Below, piece by piece: positions 9,609 through 19,347 of a stretch of DNA of 64,000 bases; the stretch's first letter is position 1; each line of letters starts with the position of its first letter. Below the pieces are notes generated by a model. That model had not been told where the DNA came from, searched no databases, and saw only the letters and a list, made by a program, of their open reading frames with translations. A program made the translations under genes and the position numbers. The stretch is from Legionella maceachernii (GTDB lineage Bacteria > Pseudomonadota > Gammaproteobacteria > Legionellales > Legionellaceae): positions 1 through 64,000 of the forward strand of contig NZ_FUXJ01000009.1 of assembly GCF_900167045.1 (NCBI RefSeq), read 5' to 3'.

Positions 9609-10039
9609 ATTTAAATTCGCTATCCCCAGATCCAGGTTCAAGACACAGTAAAAAGCGCCTCGGTAGAGGTATTGGTTCTGGCTTAGGAAAAACATCTGGT
9701 AAAGGCCACAAAGGACAAAAAGCACGTGCTGGCGGATTCCACAAAATTAATTTTGAGGGTGGGCAAATGCCTATCCAGCGTCGTTTGCCAAAAATGGGTT
9801 TCAAATCCAGAGTCGGTAGAACCATTGACCAAATTACATTGGGTGAATTGGCTGGCTTAAAAGCTGAAGCAATTGATTTAGAAGTGTTAAAGGCCTCAGG
9901 TTTGGTGAATAAGTCAATCCGTGAAGTTAAAGTTATTCTTTCCGGTGAAATTAACGTTCCGGTAAAGCTTAAAGGGCTACGCGTTACCAAAGGAGCGCGC
10001 TCAGCCATTGAGCAAGCTGGCGGTAGTGTTGAAGAGTGA
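9605..10039 (+). CDS. rplO: 50S ribosomal protein L15
   Basis: L15 is a late-assembling 50S protein. ATG at 9605 gives 144 residues starting [20 protein letters not shown], the usual length. An in-frame GTG at 9596 would add only MRK and is less likely. The Gly-rich N-terminal extension [20 protein letters not shown] and the motif [17 protein letters not shown] are hallmarks. GAGGAG lies at 9591-9596. Confidence 0.96.
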   Translation: MNLNSLSPDPGSRHSKKRLGRGIGSGLGKTSGKGHKGQKARAGGFHKINFEGGQMPIQRRLPKMGFKSRVGRTIDQITLGELAGLKAEAIDLEVLKASGLVNKSIREVKVILSGEINVPVKLKGLRVTKGARSAIEQAGGSVEE

Positions 10040-10041
10040 CT

Positions 10042-11370
10042 ATGAATAACCAAAGGCTACCATCAGGCCAATCTAAAAGTGGATTGGCTGAGCTTAAATC
10101 ACGCTTGTTTTTTGTTGTCTTAGCAATATTAGTCTATCGATTAGGGGCCCACATCCCTGTACCCGGGCTTGACCCCCAAAAGTTGGCTAACTTTTTTGGC
10201 GAACAGCAAAATACGATTTTTGGTTTATTCAATATGTTTTCAGGGGGAGCATTGTCTCGAGTGACAGTGTTTGCCATTGGAATCATGCCTTATATTTCTG
10301 CATCCATTATCATTCAATTGTTTTCGGTCGTTTCACCGAAACTTGAGCAGTTGAAAAAGGAAGGAGAATCGGGCAGGAGAAAAATTAATCAGTATACGCG
10401 CTATCTAACTCTTGTTTTAGCTGTATTTCAGTCTTTAGGCATGGCTAGATGGTTAGCAGGGCAGCAAATTGCTCTCCATGCAGATGTGTTTTTCTATTTT
10501 ACTGCAGTAGTAACCTTGGTTACTGGAACAATGTTTCTTATGTGGCTTGGAGAGCAAATTACAGAGAAAGGAGTAGGTAACGGTATCTCATTGATTATTT
10601 TCTCTGGGATTGTATCCAGTATGCCGAATGCAATTGCTTCCGTTTTCCAACAGGTTAGAGAAGGGCAGATGCAAGCTTTGACTCTGATTCTGATTGCATT
10701 AATTGTAGTAGTTGTAACAGGTTTTGTTGTATTTATGGAGAGAGCTCAGCGTCGCATAAGGGTTAATTATGCGCAGCGAACGCATGGACGTAAGGTTTAT
10801 GCTGCACAAACGAGTCATTTACCGCTGAAAATTAATATGTCTGGAGTGATTCCGCCTATTTTTGCTTCTAGCATAATACTTTTGCCAGCAACGTTAGCTC
10901 AGTTTTTTGGTAAAGGGAAAGGCATGGATTGGTTGGCTGACATTGGTATGGCTTTGTCTCCTGGGCAACCGCTATATCTCATCGTTTATGCTGCTGCTAT
11001 TTTGTTCTTTGCTTTCTTTTACGCGGCGCTAGTGTTTAATCCAAAGGATACTGCGGATAATTTAAAAAAATCGGGTGCGTATATCCCGGGGATTCGACCA
11101 GGTGAACAGACGACTCGATATATTGATTCGGTTATGACACGTTTGACTTTGGTTGGAGCAATCTATTTGGTATTAGTTTGCTTATTGCCACAAATTTTGA
11201 TGTATACCTGGCATGTGCCCTTTTATTTTGGCGGAACTTCACTGTTAATCATCGTGGTTGTAATTATGGACTTTGTGGCACAAGTACAAGCCCATCTTAT
11301 GACTCAACAGTATGATTCATTGATGAAAAAGGCGAATTTCAGAGGGACTAAATTGCCTGGTCTTTTATGA
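10042..11370 (+). CDS. secY: Protein translocase channel subunit SecY
   Basis: SecY is the inner-membrane channel of the Sec translocon. ATG at 10042 gives 442 residues (E. coli 443); a GTG at 10036 overlapping the rplO stop would add two residues. Ten hydrophobic segments are discernible. Family motifs include the N-terminal HIPVPGLDP, the plug region [20 protein letters not shown] at about residues 63-82, [11 protein letters not shown], and the cytoplasmic loop RGTKLPGLL at the end. Its place between rplO and rpmJ is the standard spc arrangement. Confidence 0.97.
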   Translation: MNNQRLPSGQSKSGLAELKSRLFFVVLAILVYRLGAHIPVPGLDPQKLANFFGEQQNTIFGLFNMFSGGALSRVTVFAIGIMPYISASIIIQLFSVVSPKLEQLKKEGESGRRKINQYTRYLTLVLAVFQSLGMARWLAGQQIALHADVFFYFTAVVTLVTGTMFLMWLGEQITEKGVGNGISLIIFSGIVSSMPNAIASVFQQVREGQMQALTLILIALIVVVVTGFVVFMERAQRRIRVNYAQRTHGRKVYAAQTSHLPLKINMSGVIPPIFASSIILLPATLAQFFGKGKGMDWLADIGMALSPGQPLYLIVYAAAILFFAFFYAALVFNPKDTADNLKKSGAYIPGIRPGEQTTRYIDSVMTRLTLVGAIYLVLVCLLPQILMYTWHVPFYFGGTSLLIIVVVIMDFVAQVQAHLMTQQYDSLMKKANFRGTKLPGLL

Positions 11371-11388
11371 TTAGTATCGGAGTTATTA

Positions 11389-11502
11389 ATGAAAGTTAGA
11401 GCATCAGTAAAGCGACTTTGTCGGAACTGCAAAATTATTAATCGCAATGGCATTATCCGCGTTATATGTAAGGATGCACGACATAAGCAAAAGCAAGGTT
11501 AA
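11389..11502 (+). CDS. rpmJ: 50S ribosomal protein L36
   Basis: L36 is the smallest 50S protein. It is 37 residues, [20 protein letters not shown] at the start and ending RHKQKQG. The zinc ligands of the canonical form are all present: C11, C14, C27 and H32. GGAG lies about 7 bases before the ATG. As in E. coli it separates secY from the alpha block. Confidence 0.95.
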   Translation: MKVRASVKRLCRNCKIINRNGIIRVICKDARHKQKQG

Positions 11503-11524
11503 TACCTGCTTGATTTTGGTTCAT

Positions 11525-11558
11525 TATAATAGTATTCTTCTGTCCCTTTGTGACAGAA
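11525..11558 (+). promoter_or_regulatory. Alpha operon leader: TATAAT and a 7-bp stem-loop
   Basis: The 78-base gap before rpsM holds a TATAAT at 11525-11530 without a convincing -35. It also holds a perfect stem-loop, TTCTGTC (11538-11544) with GACAGAA (11552-11558) and a 7-base loop, about 22 bases before the rpsM start. In E. coli the alpha operon leader folds into a pseudoknot bound by S4. A similar role is possible here but is not shown by the sequence. Confidence 0.4.
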
Positions 11559-11580
11559 CAAATTACGTTCGGAGAAATTA

Positions 11581-11934
11581 ATGGCTCGTATTGCAGGTGT
11601 TAACATACCGGATCACAAACATATCGTGATTGCATTAACGTACATTTATGGAATTGGTAAAACAAGTTCTATAAATCTATGCAAAACTGTTGGCATAGAC
11701 CCGTCAACCAAAGTGTCCCAGTTATCTGAAGAGCAGCTGGAATCTTTACGGACGGAAATTGCAAAAATGACAGTTGAAGGTGATCTGCGCCGTGTAGTTA
11801 CAATGAATATAAAGCGATTGATGGATCTTGGTTGTTACCGTGGTCTTAGACATCGTCGTGGGTTGCCACTAAGAGGACAGCGTACGAAAACCAATGCTCG
11901 TACTCGTAAAGGTCGACGCAAAGGCAGTAACTAA
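11581..11934 (+). CDS. rpsM: 30S ribosomal protein S13
   Basis: S13 is a 30S head protein that contacts the P-site tRNA and the 50S subunit through its C-terminal tail. The 117-residue product begins [20 protein letters not shown] and ends with the basic tail [25 protein letters not shown] lies upstream at the right distance. First gene of the alpha block. Confidence 0.97.
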   Translation: MARIAGVNIPDHKHIVIALTYIYGIGKTSSINLCKTVGIDPSTKVSQLSEEQLESLRTEIAKMTVEGDLRRVVTMNIKRLMDLGCYRGLRHRRGLPLRGQRTKTNARTRKGRRKGSN

Positions 11935-11954
11935 TTTATATGTAGGAAATTGAG

Positions 11955-12353
11955 ATGGCTATATCTAAGTCAAAGCAGCAAAAAGCAAGAAAGAAAGTAA
12001 AGCGTGTTGTCTCAGATGGGATTGTTCACGTACATGCATCATTTAATAATACTATTGTGACTTTTACTGATCGGCAAGGTAACGCGCTATGTTGGGCAAC
12101 TGCTGGTGGCTCGGGGTTCCGAGGCTCTAGAAAAAGTACTCCCTATGCTGCGCAGATTGCTACCGAAAGGGCATCAGCAGTAGCAAAGGAATATGGTATG
12201 AAATCAGTTGCTGTGTTTGTGCATGGTCCTGGTCCAGGTCGCGAATCTTCCATTCGCGAATTGATATCGCAGGATTTTAAAATTGTAGAAATAACCGATG
12301 TGACGGGTATTCCTCACAATGGTTGTAAGCCACCTAAAAAGCGTCGTGTATAA
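11955..12353 (+). CDS. rpsK: 30S ribosomal protein S11
   Basis: S11 lies on the platform near the mRNA exit. The 132-residue product carries the core [19 protein letters not shown] and the C-terminal [14 protein letters not shown]. In the family the Asn of this PHNG motif can be converted to isoaspartate. It sits between rpsM and rpsD, 17 bases before the latter. Confidence 0.97.
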   Translation: MAISKSKQQKARKKVKRVVSDGIVHVHASFNNTIVTFTDRQGNALCWATAGGSGFRGSRKSTPYAAQIATERASAVAKEYGMKSVAVFVHGPGPGRESSIRELISQDFKIVEITDVTGIPHNGCKPPKKRRV

Positions 12354-12370
12354 GATTCAGGAGTTTATTA

Positions 12371-12991
12371 ATGGCTAGATACCTTGGTCCAAAATGTAAA
12401 TTATCACGTAGAGAAGGTACTGACCTATATCTAAAAAGTGGTGTCCGTGATTATAAGTCAAAATGTAAGGCTGAAAAGCAACCTGGTCAACATGGCGAAA
12501 AACGTCCACGCTTGAGTGATTATGGTATCCAATTACGTGAAAAGCAGAAAATCAGACGACTTTATGGCGTCTTGGAAAAGCAATTTAGTAATTATTACAA
12601 AAAAGCAGCTAGACAAAAGGGTTCTACTGGTGAGAATCTTATGATCTTACTAGAAAGAAGGCTTGATAATGTTGTTTACCGCATGGGTTTTGCTTGTACA
12701 CGTGCGGAAGCAAGACAATTGGTTGTTCATAAAGCCATATTAGTCAATGATCAAGTAGTTAATATACCATCCTATTTGGTTAAACCTGGCGATGTTATTT
12801 CTGTTCGCCAAAAGGCAAAGGGGCAAGGACGAGTTCAAGCTGCTATAGCTCTTTCCGAACAGCGTGCTCCTTGTGATTGGTTAACTGTTGATTCAAGTTC
12901 TTTAAAGGGCACTCTTACAACCGTGCCAACGCTAAATGACTTATCTGCTTTATATAATGTTAATTTAGTTGTAGAACTTTACTCTAAGTAA
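12371..12991 (+). CDS. rpsD: 30S ribosomal protein S4
   Basis: S4 is a primary 16S rRNA binder, needed for decoding accuracy and, in E. coli, the repressor of the alpha operon. The 206-residue product matches E. coli in length. [20 protein letters not shown] opens the N-terminal domain, and the S4 RNA-binding motif lies at about residues 97-145 ([20 protein letters not shown]). Confidence 0.97.
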   Translation: MARYLGPKCKLSRREGTDLYLKSGVRDYKSKCKAEKQPGQHGEKRPRLSDYGIQLREKQKIRRLYGVLEKQFSNYYKKAARQKGSTGENLMILLERRLDNVVYRMGFACTRAEARQLVVHKAILVNDQVVNIPSYLVKPGDVISVRQKAKGQGRVQAAIALSEQRAPCDWLTVDSSSLKGTLTTVPTLNDLSALYNVNLVVELYSK

Positions 12992-13009
12992 GCTCGGAGA
13001 AATAGCCGA

Positions 13010-14002
13010 ATGTATACTGAAATAAATGAAATGCTAACCCCGACTGTACTCAAAGTGCATTCTGAGTCACCATATCACTCGCGTATTGTTCTTGAGCCAT
13101 TAGAGCGCGGATATGGCCATACTCTTGGTAATGCCCTGAGACGAATACTTTTGTCATCGATGCCGGGTTGTGCTATTACAGAAGTAACGATTGATGGTGT
13201 TCTGCATGAGTACAGTACTATCGAAGGTGTACAGGAGGATGTTGTTGATATTCTCTTAAACCTCAAGCAAGTGGCCATCAAGTTAACAACCGGCCACGAG
13301 GCACTCCTGACATTAAGTAAGGAAGGCCCTTGCCAAGTGACTGCTGGCGATATTCAATTGACTCATGGTCAAGAAATTGTCAATCCCGATTTGGTTATTG
13401 CAACCCTCAATGAGAATGGAAAGTTGAACATGACTTTGAAAATCGAAAGAGGTGTTGGCTTTCATTCAACTGATTCTTTTATACGTTCTTACGAAGATGA
13501 GTTGGAGCATAAATCGGTTGGTAAATTGAAAATTGATAATACATTTTCTCCTGTGAAGAAAGTCGCTTACTTCGTCGACAGTGCTCGGGTTGAGAATCGT
13601 ACAGACTTAGATAAGCTTACTATCGATTTACAAACTAATGGAACGTTAGATCCAGAAGAAGCTATCCGCATCTCTGCTTCTATTCTTCAGCGTCAATTGC
13701 ATGCTTTTGTGGATATGAAGTTTGAAGAGTCTCGTACGGATAATAAAGAGCGAATCGATTTTGATCCTATTTTATTGAGACCTGTGGATGATTTAGAACT
13801 TACTGTTCGTTCAGCAAACTGTCTGAAGGCTGAGAATATCTACTATATTGGTGACTTGGTTCAAAAAACAGAAAATGAATTATTAAAAACGCCCAATTTG
13901 GGTAAAAAATCCTTAACCGAGATCAAAGATGTCCTTGCTTCACGTTCTTTATCTTTGGGGATGAAGCTTGAGAATTGGCCGCCAGCTAATCTTGGCGAGT
14001 AA
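13010..14002 (+). CDS. rpoA: RNA polymerase alpha subunit
   Basis: The alpha subunit is the scaffold of RNA polymerase assembly and a contact site for activators and UP elements. The 330-residue product is full length. The N-terminal dimerisation domain (residues about 15-235) includes [21 protein letters not shown] linker and the C-terminal DNA-binding domain (about 250-330) with [17 protein letters not shown] follow. It lies between rpsD and rplQ as in other gammaproteobacteria. Confidence 0.98.
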   Translation: MYTEINEMLTPTVLKVHSESPYHSRIVLEPLERGYGHTLGNALRRILLSSMPGCAITEVTIDGVLHEYSTIEGVQEDVVDILLNLKQVAIKLTTGHEALLTLSKEGPCQVTAGDIQLTHGQEIVNPDLVIATLNENGKLNMTLKIERGVGFHSTDSFIRSYEDELEHKSVGKLKIDNTFSPVKKVAYFVDSARVENRTDLDKLTIDLQTNGTLDPEEAIRISASILQRQLHAFVDMKFEESRTDNKERIDFDPILLRPVDDLELTVRSANCLKAENIYYIGDLVQKTENELLKTPNLGKKSLTEIKDVLASRSLSLGMKLENWPPANLGE

Positions 14003-14019
14003 TATTAGGAGTTTTAGTC

Positions 14020-14406
14020 ATGCGTCACCGTAATACTGGCCGAAAATTGAGCCGTACAAGTAGCCATCGCAAGGCAATGTTTTCTAACATGTGCACTTCT
14101 CTTATTGAGCATGAGTTAATCAAAACAACGCTACCCAAAGCGAAAGAGCTACGTCGTTATATTGAGCCGTTGATCACCGTTAGTAAATCAGACTCTGTTT
14201 CCTCACGACGATATGTGTTTGATAGATTGCGCTCAAAAAGTGCAGTTGGTAAATTATTCACTGTTCTAGGCCCTCGCTACAGTGAACGCCCTGGTGGCTA
14301 TGTAAGAGTTTTAAAATGTGGCTACCGTGCTGGTGATAATGCGCCAATGGCAATTATTGAACTGGTAGATAGACCTGTGGCAGAGGAAAATTCTGCTGAA
14401 GAGTAG
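14020..14406 (+). CDS. rplQ: 50S ribosomal protein L17
   Basis: L17 lies near the tunnel exit on the 50S surface. The 128-residue product begins [20 protein letters not shown], the family signature, and ends with an acidic tail. It is the last gene of the ribosomal super-operon; a strong terminator follows 85 bases downstream. Confidence 0.97.
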   Translation: MRHRNTGRKLSRTSSHRKAMFSNMCTSLIEHELIKTTLPKAKELRRYIEPLITVSKSDSVSSRRYVFDRLRSKSAVGKLFTVLGPRYSERPGGYVRVLKCGYRAGDNAPMAIIELVDRPVAEENSAEE

Positions 14407-14491
14407 TTATAGAAGGGCTGATTGCCTGGTAAGGTGATTGGCCTAGGTGTGCTTCTCTTCTTTCCGGTTATAAATTGCTTTTTCTTATAAT

Positions 14492-14514
14492 TCCCGCCTA
14501 AGCGGGATTTTTTT
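14492..14514 (+). terminator. Rho-independent terminator of the ribosomal operon
   Basis: A perfect 6-bp GC-rich stem, TCCCGC (14492-14497) with GCGGGA (14502-14507) and loop CTAA, is followed directly by seven T. It is the first clear intrinsic terminator after tuf. Confidence 0.85.
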
Positions 14515-14592
14515 ATTTAATTACTGTCTCATATAAAAGATGGAGTCTCTTATGTGTTTCTTTAATTCATCACCCGTTATTCTGTGAGCTCA

Positions 14593-15258
14593 ATGCCTGC
14601 CTTATTTAGTTTATTTCTGCTGCTTCTGTCAACAATTTCTTATGCACAAGAAAATTTATCGTTTAAGCTTTTTATTTCAAATAATACGGACACAATTGAG
14701 ACAAGAGAGGCTTACTCCCGATTAACCAGTTCCCTGCAAGAAGAATTGAAAAGCAACATCATAGATCTCTTACAAAAAAATCAGGTAAAGCAAGGAAAAT
14801 TTGAAACTATTCTTGGTGTGTATCAAATGAGAGGTACGCAAACAGTAACTGTGGATAATAGTGAGCTTATTTCAGGCCACACTTTGGATGAGAATTTGAT
14901 CTTTCCTTTGGCCCAGCATTTAGCAAAAAAATTTAACCAAGAAAGCATCGCTATTTTTATCCAGGCTGATGAGGCTCCCGTAGGGGAGGCCATCTTGCTT
15001 TTTGCGCTTCCGCGGACAATTACTGAAACCGTTGGTCTAATTCAAAAAAAATTGCCTTTTACTTACGCTAAGGCTTTTTCCATCCACTTAAGCAACACAC
15101 ATGCTGATTTTGCTTCAACAAGGGTGACTGCAGTTGAATGGCTAGGCCAGCAAACTGATGCTGAGCTGATTAGAAAAGCATTCCCCAAGGATACTGTGAT
15201 CCTAGCTCATGGCAAAGCCTATTTAGCCTATCAAGATGGTTCAAAAAGAAGATTATAG
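14593..15258 (+). CDS. Secreted protein of unknown function
   Basis: A 221-residue protein from ATG 14593; a GTG nine bases earlier is also possible. The first ~20 residues, MPALFSLFLLLLSTISYAQE, form a clear Sec signal peptide with a SYA-type cleavage site, so the mature protein is probably periplasmic. It is mixed helix/strand in character with no Cys and no motif I recognise. A stretch of about 60 residues in the middle (FPLAQHLAKKFNQESIAIFI) is the most ordered-looking part. It stands alone between the ribosomal terminator and the convergent ssb gene. The function is unknown. Confidence 0.7.
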   Translation: MPALFSLFLLLLSTISYAQENLSFKLFISNNTDTIETREAYSRLTSSLQEELKSNIIDLLQKNQVKQGKFETILGVYQMRGTQTVTVDNSELISGHTLDENLIFPLAQHLAKKFNQESIAIFIQADEAPVGEAILLFALPRTITETVGLIQKKLPFTYAKAFSIHLSNTHADFASTRVTAVEWLGQQTDAELIRKAFPKDTVILAHGKAYLAYQDGSKRRL

Positions 15259-15282
15259 CAACTGACTTAAAGGGCAGTTGCT
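15257..15282. terminator. Shared hairpin between convergent genes
   Basis: An 8-bp perfect stem, AGCAACTG (15257-15264) with CAGTTGCT (15275-15282), begins at the stop codon of the upstream secreted-protein gene and lies about 45 bases past the end of ssb on the other strand. T-runs are weak on the plus strand (GTTTAT) and better on the minus strand. It is a plausible bidirectional terminator. Confidence 0.45.
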
Positions 15283-15328
15283 GTTTATCGATAAGGTGTT
15301 AGTCGAAACTACTAGGAATATCGGATAA

Positions 15329-15799
15329 TTAAAATGGAATATCATCATCCAATTCATCAAAAGCGTCTTGTGGTGAAAGAGCGGCTTGTGGTTTTCGGGA
15401 ATTTTGGTGTTGTTGTGTTTGAGGTGAAGAAGGCATCTCTTCATAATTAGCAGAACCACCACTTTTGCCGTCCAGCATTTGTATATCAGAAGCAACAATT
15501 TCTGTCGTATAACGATCTTGCCCTTGTTGATCCTGCCATTTACGGGTACGTAGGCTGCCTTCGACATAGAGCTTAGAGCCCTTCCGGATATATTCGCCCG
15601 CAATTTCACCGAGACGATTGAAACAGACTACACGATGCCATTCGGTACGTTCTTGCTTTTCTCCAGTTTGCTTATCTTTCCATGTTTCACTGGTAGCTAC
15701 TGATAGCGTAGTCACCGCATTTCCATTCGGCATATATCTTACATCTGGGTCAACGCCGACATTGCCTACCAAGATAACTTTATTGATCCCACGAGCCAT
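15329..15799 (-). CDS. ssb: Single-stranded DNA-binding protein
   Basis: SSB coats single-stranded DNA in replication, recombination and repair. The 156-residue product has the OB-fold domain at about residues 1-112 ([40 protein letters not shown]). A short Gln/Ser-rich linker follows, and then the acidic tip DELDDDIPF, which recruits partner proteins such as exonuclease I and PriA. Length and tail are normal. The MFS gene 211 bases upstream is in the same orientation, but a large inverted repeat separates them, so ssb probably has its own promoter. Confidence 0.97.
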   Translation of the reverse strand: MARGINKVILVGNVGVDPDVRYMPNGNAVTTLSVATSETWKDKQTGEKQERTEWHRVVCFNRLGEIAGEYIRKGSKLYVEGSLRTRKWQDQQGQDRYTTEIVASDIQMLDGKSGGSANYEEMPSSPQTQQHQNSRKPQAALSPQDAFDELDDDIPF

Positions 15800-15844
15800 T
15801 TTTTGTTCTCCTGCATGCGAAAGTTAGAGCAGAATTATATACCC

Positions 15845-15969
15845 AAGCTACTTCAAAATGCTATTTTTAACCTATCGCTTTTTCACTCCAGAGTCTTTTA
15901 AGTCTCGCAATAGAACAGGGTATAAGTTTCCTGAGCAAAAAAATCAAATTTAGCATTTTGAAGTAGCTT
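15845..15969. repeat. Inverted repeat with 19-bp arms upstream of ssb
   Basis: The arms are AAGCTACTTCAAAATGCTA (15845-15863) and its exact reverse complement (15951-15969), 87 bases apart. Beyond one mismatch the outer flanks match again (CC/GG). The spacer shows no gene. Its 13-base core CTTCAAAATGCTA recurs in the hairpin at 43610-43660, which suggests a repeated non-coding element. It fills most of the gap between the MFS gene and ssb. Confidence 0.75.
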
Positions 15970-16010
15970 AGGATTAACGATTTAGCGAAAAGTTAATCCT
16001 AGTGCCCTAT

Positions 16011-17369
16011 CTAAAGCGATTGATTCAATATTTTTTCAACACTGCCTGGTTGGTATGTGTATCTATCAATGCGCAGGTAAATTACCTTTTCTTCTCTGGC
16101 AATAAAGACGTCTTTGATTCCAACAAGGGTTTTTAATTGCTCAATTAATGTGGTTTCATTTTCTACTGTAGGAGGGTAGTTTACAATTAAAGTGGAAAGA
16201 TAAACTTCAGGTTTCATGAAAGAAGCAATAACTAACCAAATTAGACTAATTAGCGCATTACAAAAGAATACCCCTTTATTTCCAGCCAACTGATATAACA
16301 ATCCTGCTGCTGAGCCACCCGCAAAAATTCCCAAGAATTGGCTCGTGGAGTAAATTCCCATTGCTGTGCCTTTTGTAGTGGGGCCAGATTGCTTCGAGAC
16401 AAGAGATGGCAGGATAGCCTCAAGAATATTGAATGCAATGAAATATAAAAACATTAAACCGCAAAAAACCAACCAATACCCGCTCGCTATAACGAGAAAC
16501 AGTTGGGCAAGACTAATTAATAAAACAGATAGCAAAAAGACTAATTTCATCTTCTGCCTTTTTTCTGCTATGAGAATAAAGGGTATCATTAATACGAAAG
16601 AAAAAAGCATCAGCGGAAGATAAAAATACCATTGCTCCGTCAAATTTCCTTGCCGCACTTGTTGCTGTAAAAGCATAGGTATCACATAAAAAGTGGCGGT
16701 TAAAATAAAGTGTTGAAAGAAAATACCAAAATTTAAACGCTGCAAGTGTTTATTCAGAATAACCCGTTTCAAAAGGGAGGAATCAACTTCGCTATCAATA
16801 TGAAAACATTCCCTTCGGGGTGAGGGGATGACGGCATGCACAAAAAACAGAGCCAGTAGGGCTAAAGCAGTGGTTAAATAGAAAATGCCGGCTAGACCAA
16901 AATGGTTTGTAAGTGCAGGACTTATTACCATGGCTAAACTGAAGGATAAACCAATTGTCATACCAATCACTGCCATGGCTTTTGTGCGTTGCTCATCGGG
17001 TGTGAGATCAGCAAGCAATGCAATTAAAACACTACCAATTGCTCCCGCTCCTTGTAATGCCCTTGCAAGAATCATGGTATAAATGGAATGACTTAGCGCC
17101 CCAATTAAACTGCCGCAAATAAAAAAAAGTAATCCCATCGTTAGGATGGGTTTTCTGCCAAAACGATCAGATAGCATACCCATGGGCATCTGCAAAATGC
17201 CTTGGCTTAAACCATAACTTCCTAATGCCAAACCAATAAGAGCAGGTGTTGCTCCTTGAAGATGAGTTGCAAAAACGGTAAATACGGGGATTAACATAAA
17301 TAATCCCAGCATACGAAAGGAAAATATGGCAGCAATCGGTAAGACACTGTTTAACCAAGAATGCTTCAT
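16011..17369 (-). CDS. MFS transporter of the YajR type
   Basis: A 452-residue inner-membrane major facilitator protein. Twelve hydrophobic segments fit residues about 10-390. The family motif A between TM2 and TM3 is present as GMLSDRFGRKPIL. A soluble C-terminal domain of about 65 residues follows the last membrane segment and ends NQSL, the architecture of E. coli YajR (454 residues with a ferredoxin-like YAM domain). YajR-type proteins are proton-driven exporters of unknown substrate. The gene is divergent from the FabL-like reductase, with a 161-base intergenic region between them. Family assignment is good; the substrate cannot be inferred. Confidence 0.85.
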   Translation of the reverse strand: MKHSWLNSVLPIAAIFSFRMLGLFMLIPVFTVFATHLQGATPALIGLALGSYGLSQGILQMPMGMLSDRFGRKPILTMGLLFFICGSLIGALSHSIYTMILARALQGAGAIGSVLIALLADLTPDEQRTKAMAVIGMTIGLSFSLAMVISPALTNHFGLAGIFYLTTALALLALFFVHAVIPSPRRECFHIDSEVDSSLLKRVILNKHLQRLNFGIFFQHFILTATFYVIPMLLQQQVRQGNLTEQWYFYLPLMLFSFVLMIPFILIAEKRQKMKLVFLLSVLLISLAQLFLVIASGYWLVFCGLMFLYFIAFNILEAILPSLVSKQSGPTTKGTAMGIYSTSQFLGIFAGGSAAGLLYQLAGNKGVFFCNALISLIWLVIASFMKPEVYLSTLIVNYPPTVENETTLIEQLKTLVGIKDVFIAREEKVIYLRIDRYTYQPGSVEKILNQSL

Positions 17370-17530
17370 TATGTACTGATGTAGTTATACGGTTTGCAAA
17401 TGGTACAAAGTTAGACGCTCTGACACAAGGACATCTGTGGATTGAAAGGAATTTACTTAAGCAGAAGGCGCATTGACAGGACAATCAAATCCCTGTAGTT
17501 TGAGGCATTTTAATCGAGAGGACAGAACGA

Positions 17531-18286
17531 ATGGCGCTCCAATTTACTGATAAAGTTGCGTTGATTACTGGTGGGGCACGAGGTATTGGAAAGGCAACGG
17601 CACTGAAATTGGCACAATGTGGAGCTGATGTTGGAATCGTTTATTATAATAGTTCAGATGAAGCACAGGCTGTAGTGGAAGAAATCAAGGCATTGGGTCG
17701 AAAAGCGATAGCTATTCAGGCGAATGTCGCTGATCAACAATCCGTAAGGGAAATGTACTCCGCTTTTTGTAATTACTTCGATCACCTTGATTTTCTAATC
17801 AGTAATGCTGCAAGTGGTGTTTTAAAGCCTGCATTGAAAATGTCGACCAAACATTGGCGATGGTGTATGGAAACCAATGCATTGGCATTAAACCATTTGG
17901 TGGTGGAGGGCTTACCTTTACTTCGCAGAGAGGGGCGTGTGATTGCCTTATCCAGCTTAGGCGCCCATCGAGCAATTCCTAATTATGGGTTTATTGGTGC
18001 TTCAAAAGCAGCCTTAGAGGCCTTGGTTCGTTCATTAAGTCTGGAGTTGGCGGAATACGGAGTGACGGTGAATACCGTCTCCGCCGGTGTAGTCGACACG
18101 GATGCATTAAAGTATTTTCCCAATCGAGAACAATTGCTTGATGAATATCAAGCGCATTCACTGGCTGCTCGTCCATTAACCCCGCAGGATGTAGCAAACA
18201 CCATTTATTTATTATGCTTACCCGAAGCAGGAATGATTAATGCGCATACTTTATTTGTCGATGCCGGTTATAGCCAGGTAGGATAA
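17531..18286 (+). CDS. fabL: Enoyl-ACP reductase of the FabL type (SDR family)
   Basis: A 251-residue short-chain dehydrogenase/reductase. The NAD(P)-binding motif TGGARGIG is at residues 13-20, NAASG at 92-96 and the catalytic Y152-x6-K159 pair in YGFIGASKAAL. Sequences around NAASGVLKPAL, SSLG and VVDTDALKYFPNREQLL closely resemble Bacillus FabL, the NADPH-dependent enoyl-ACP reductase III, more than generic SDRs such as FabG. If so, it catalyses the last reduction of fatty acid elongation in the cytoplasm. A GAGAGGA ribosome binding site precedes the start. It is a single gene, divergent from the MFS transporter. A related SDR with another substrate cannot be excluded. Confidence 0.8.
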   Translation: MALQFTDKVALITGGARGIGKATALKLAQCGADVGIVYYNSSDEAQAVVEEIKALGRKAIAIQANVADQQSVREMYSAFCNYFDHLDFLISNAASGVLKPALKMSTKHWRWCMETNALALNHLVVEGLPLLRREGRVIALSSLGAHRAIPNYGFIGASKAALEALVRSLSLELAEYGVTVNTVSAGVVDTDALKYFPNREQLLDEYQAHSLAARPLTPQDVANTIYLLCLPEAGMINAHTLFVDAGYSQVG

Positions 18287-18525
18287 CCCCAGATGCGGTC
18301 GTCTTCCTTTTTTGATCAGTGGAGTGCCTATCGCCTGTGATTCCCTGCTCATCGATGCAAGTATTAACTGGGTTAAATGCAACGAAAAGTCTCAATTTCA
18401 GGGTTTCTTATATTGGAGAGTGGGCCTAAGAGAGTCAACGATAACGGCGTTGTGTCTTGGGCAGTTTTCCTAATGGTAAGTCGAGCCGTGATTTGACGAA
18501 TTTAAAGGAATTCTTAATCAAACAT

Positions 18526-18544
18526 GGTCGGGCCAAAACCGACC
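18526..18544 (-). terminator. Hairpin downstream of hutG
   Basis: A 6-bp stem, GGTCGG (18526-18531) with CCGACC (18539-18544), lies just past the hutG stop. The T-run on the minus strand is poor, so this is only a candidate terminator. The rest of the 264-base gap 18287-18550 shows no gene or RNA that I can recognise. Confidence 0.3.
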
Positions 18545-18550
18545 TACGGA

Positions 18551-19336
18551 TTATTTTGAGGTTTCAGCAATAAGTAAGGTCAGCAATTCAGAAAGCATGG
18601 TTTGACATTCTTTGGCTTTATCCAGGTCATAAGTAAATGGGAACGATTCATCCATGTAGTTAAGTTGGGTGAGTTCCAATTGGATTGCATCGATATTAGC
18701 AGCGGGGTTGCCATAATGCCTCGTAATGTATCCGCCCTTAAAGCGCCCATTCAGCACAGTAGAGTAAGCGGTATTTTGGCAATAAGTGGTCACTTTATCG
18801 ATCAGGGCTTTGTCAGCGGATTGGCCATCTGCTGTACCTAAGTTAATGCTGGGTAACACGCCCTCAAATAAGCTGGGTACTTTCGAGCGAATGGAGTGTG
18901 CATCAAATAGAATAACACGACTTTTGGTTTTCAATTCATCAATAAGTGATTGCAGCTTATGGTGATAAGGAAACCAATAAGTTGCAATGCGATTTTGTAT
19001 TTCCTCTTCACTGGGCTCCATCCCTTTTTGATAGATAGGGCCGCCATCAAATGACGTTATTGGGCATATGCCTGTAGTGAATTTGCCAGGGTAGAGCGAT
19101 TTTCCATTAGGCGGGCGATTAAGGTCTACCACATAGCGAGAGTGGGTGGCAATTAAGAGATGAATCCCCATGTCTTGTGCGAAGCTATACAGTTGTTCTA
19201 AATGCCAATCGGTGTCAGGAAGTTGTTTCGCCGATGCAGAAAAGCGCTGCAATAAGCTATTGGGAACATAGGTCCCTGTATGAGGAAGACTCAATAAGAC
19301 AGGCACGGTTCCAGGGATGTATTGGTATAATTCCAT
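18551..19336 (-). CDS. hutG: N-formylglutamate amidohydrolase
   Basis: A 261-residue enzyme of the N-formylglutamate amidohydrolase family, which hydrolyses N-formyl-L-glutamate to glutamate and formate, the last step of one route of histidine degradation. The N-terminal SLPHTGTYVP and the segment HSRYVVDLNRPPNGKSLYPG at about residues 65-84 are characteristic, as is LFDAHSIRSKVP with its metal-binding DAH. It starts 11 bases after hutF on the same strand, and the two form a two-gene operon carrying out the last two steps of the deiminase route. Confidence 0.92.
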   Translation of the reverse strand: MELYQYIPGTVPVLLSLPHTGTYVPNSLLQRFSASAKQLPDTDWHLEQLYSFAQDMGIHLLIATHSRYVVDLNRPPNGKSLYPGKFTTGICPITSFDGGPIYQKGMEPSEEEIQNRIATYWFPYHHKLQSLIDELKTKSRVILFDAHSIRSKVPSLFEGVLPSINLGTADGQSADKALIDKVTTYCQNTAYSTVLNGRFKGGYITRHYGNPAANIDAIQLELTQLNYMDESFPFTYDLDKAKECQTMLSELLTLLIAETSK

Positions 19337-19347
19337 TCTAAAGTCAC

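Noticed and set aside
18287-18550. Searched for a tRNA or small RNA after the FabL-like gene
   Set aside because: No cloverleaf, no T-loop GTTCRA motif in context, and only a weak 6-bp hairpin near hutG.
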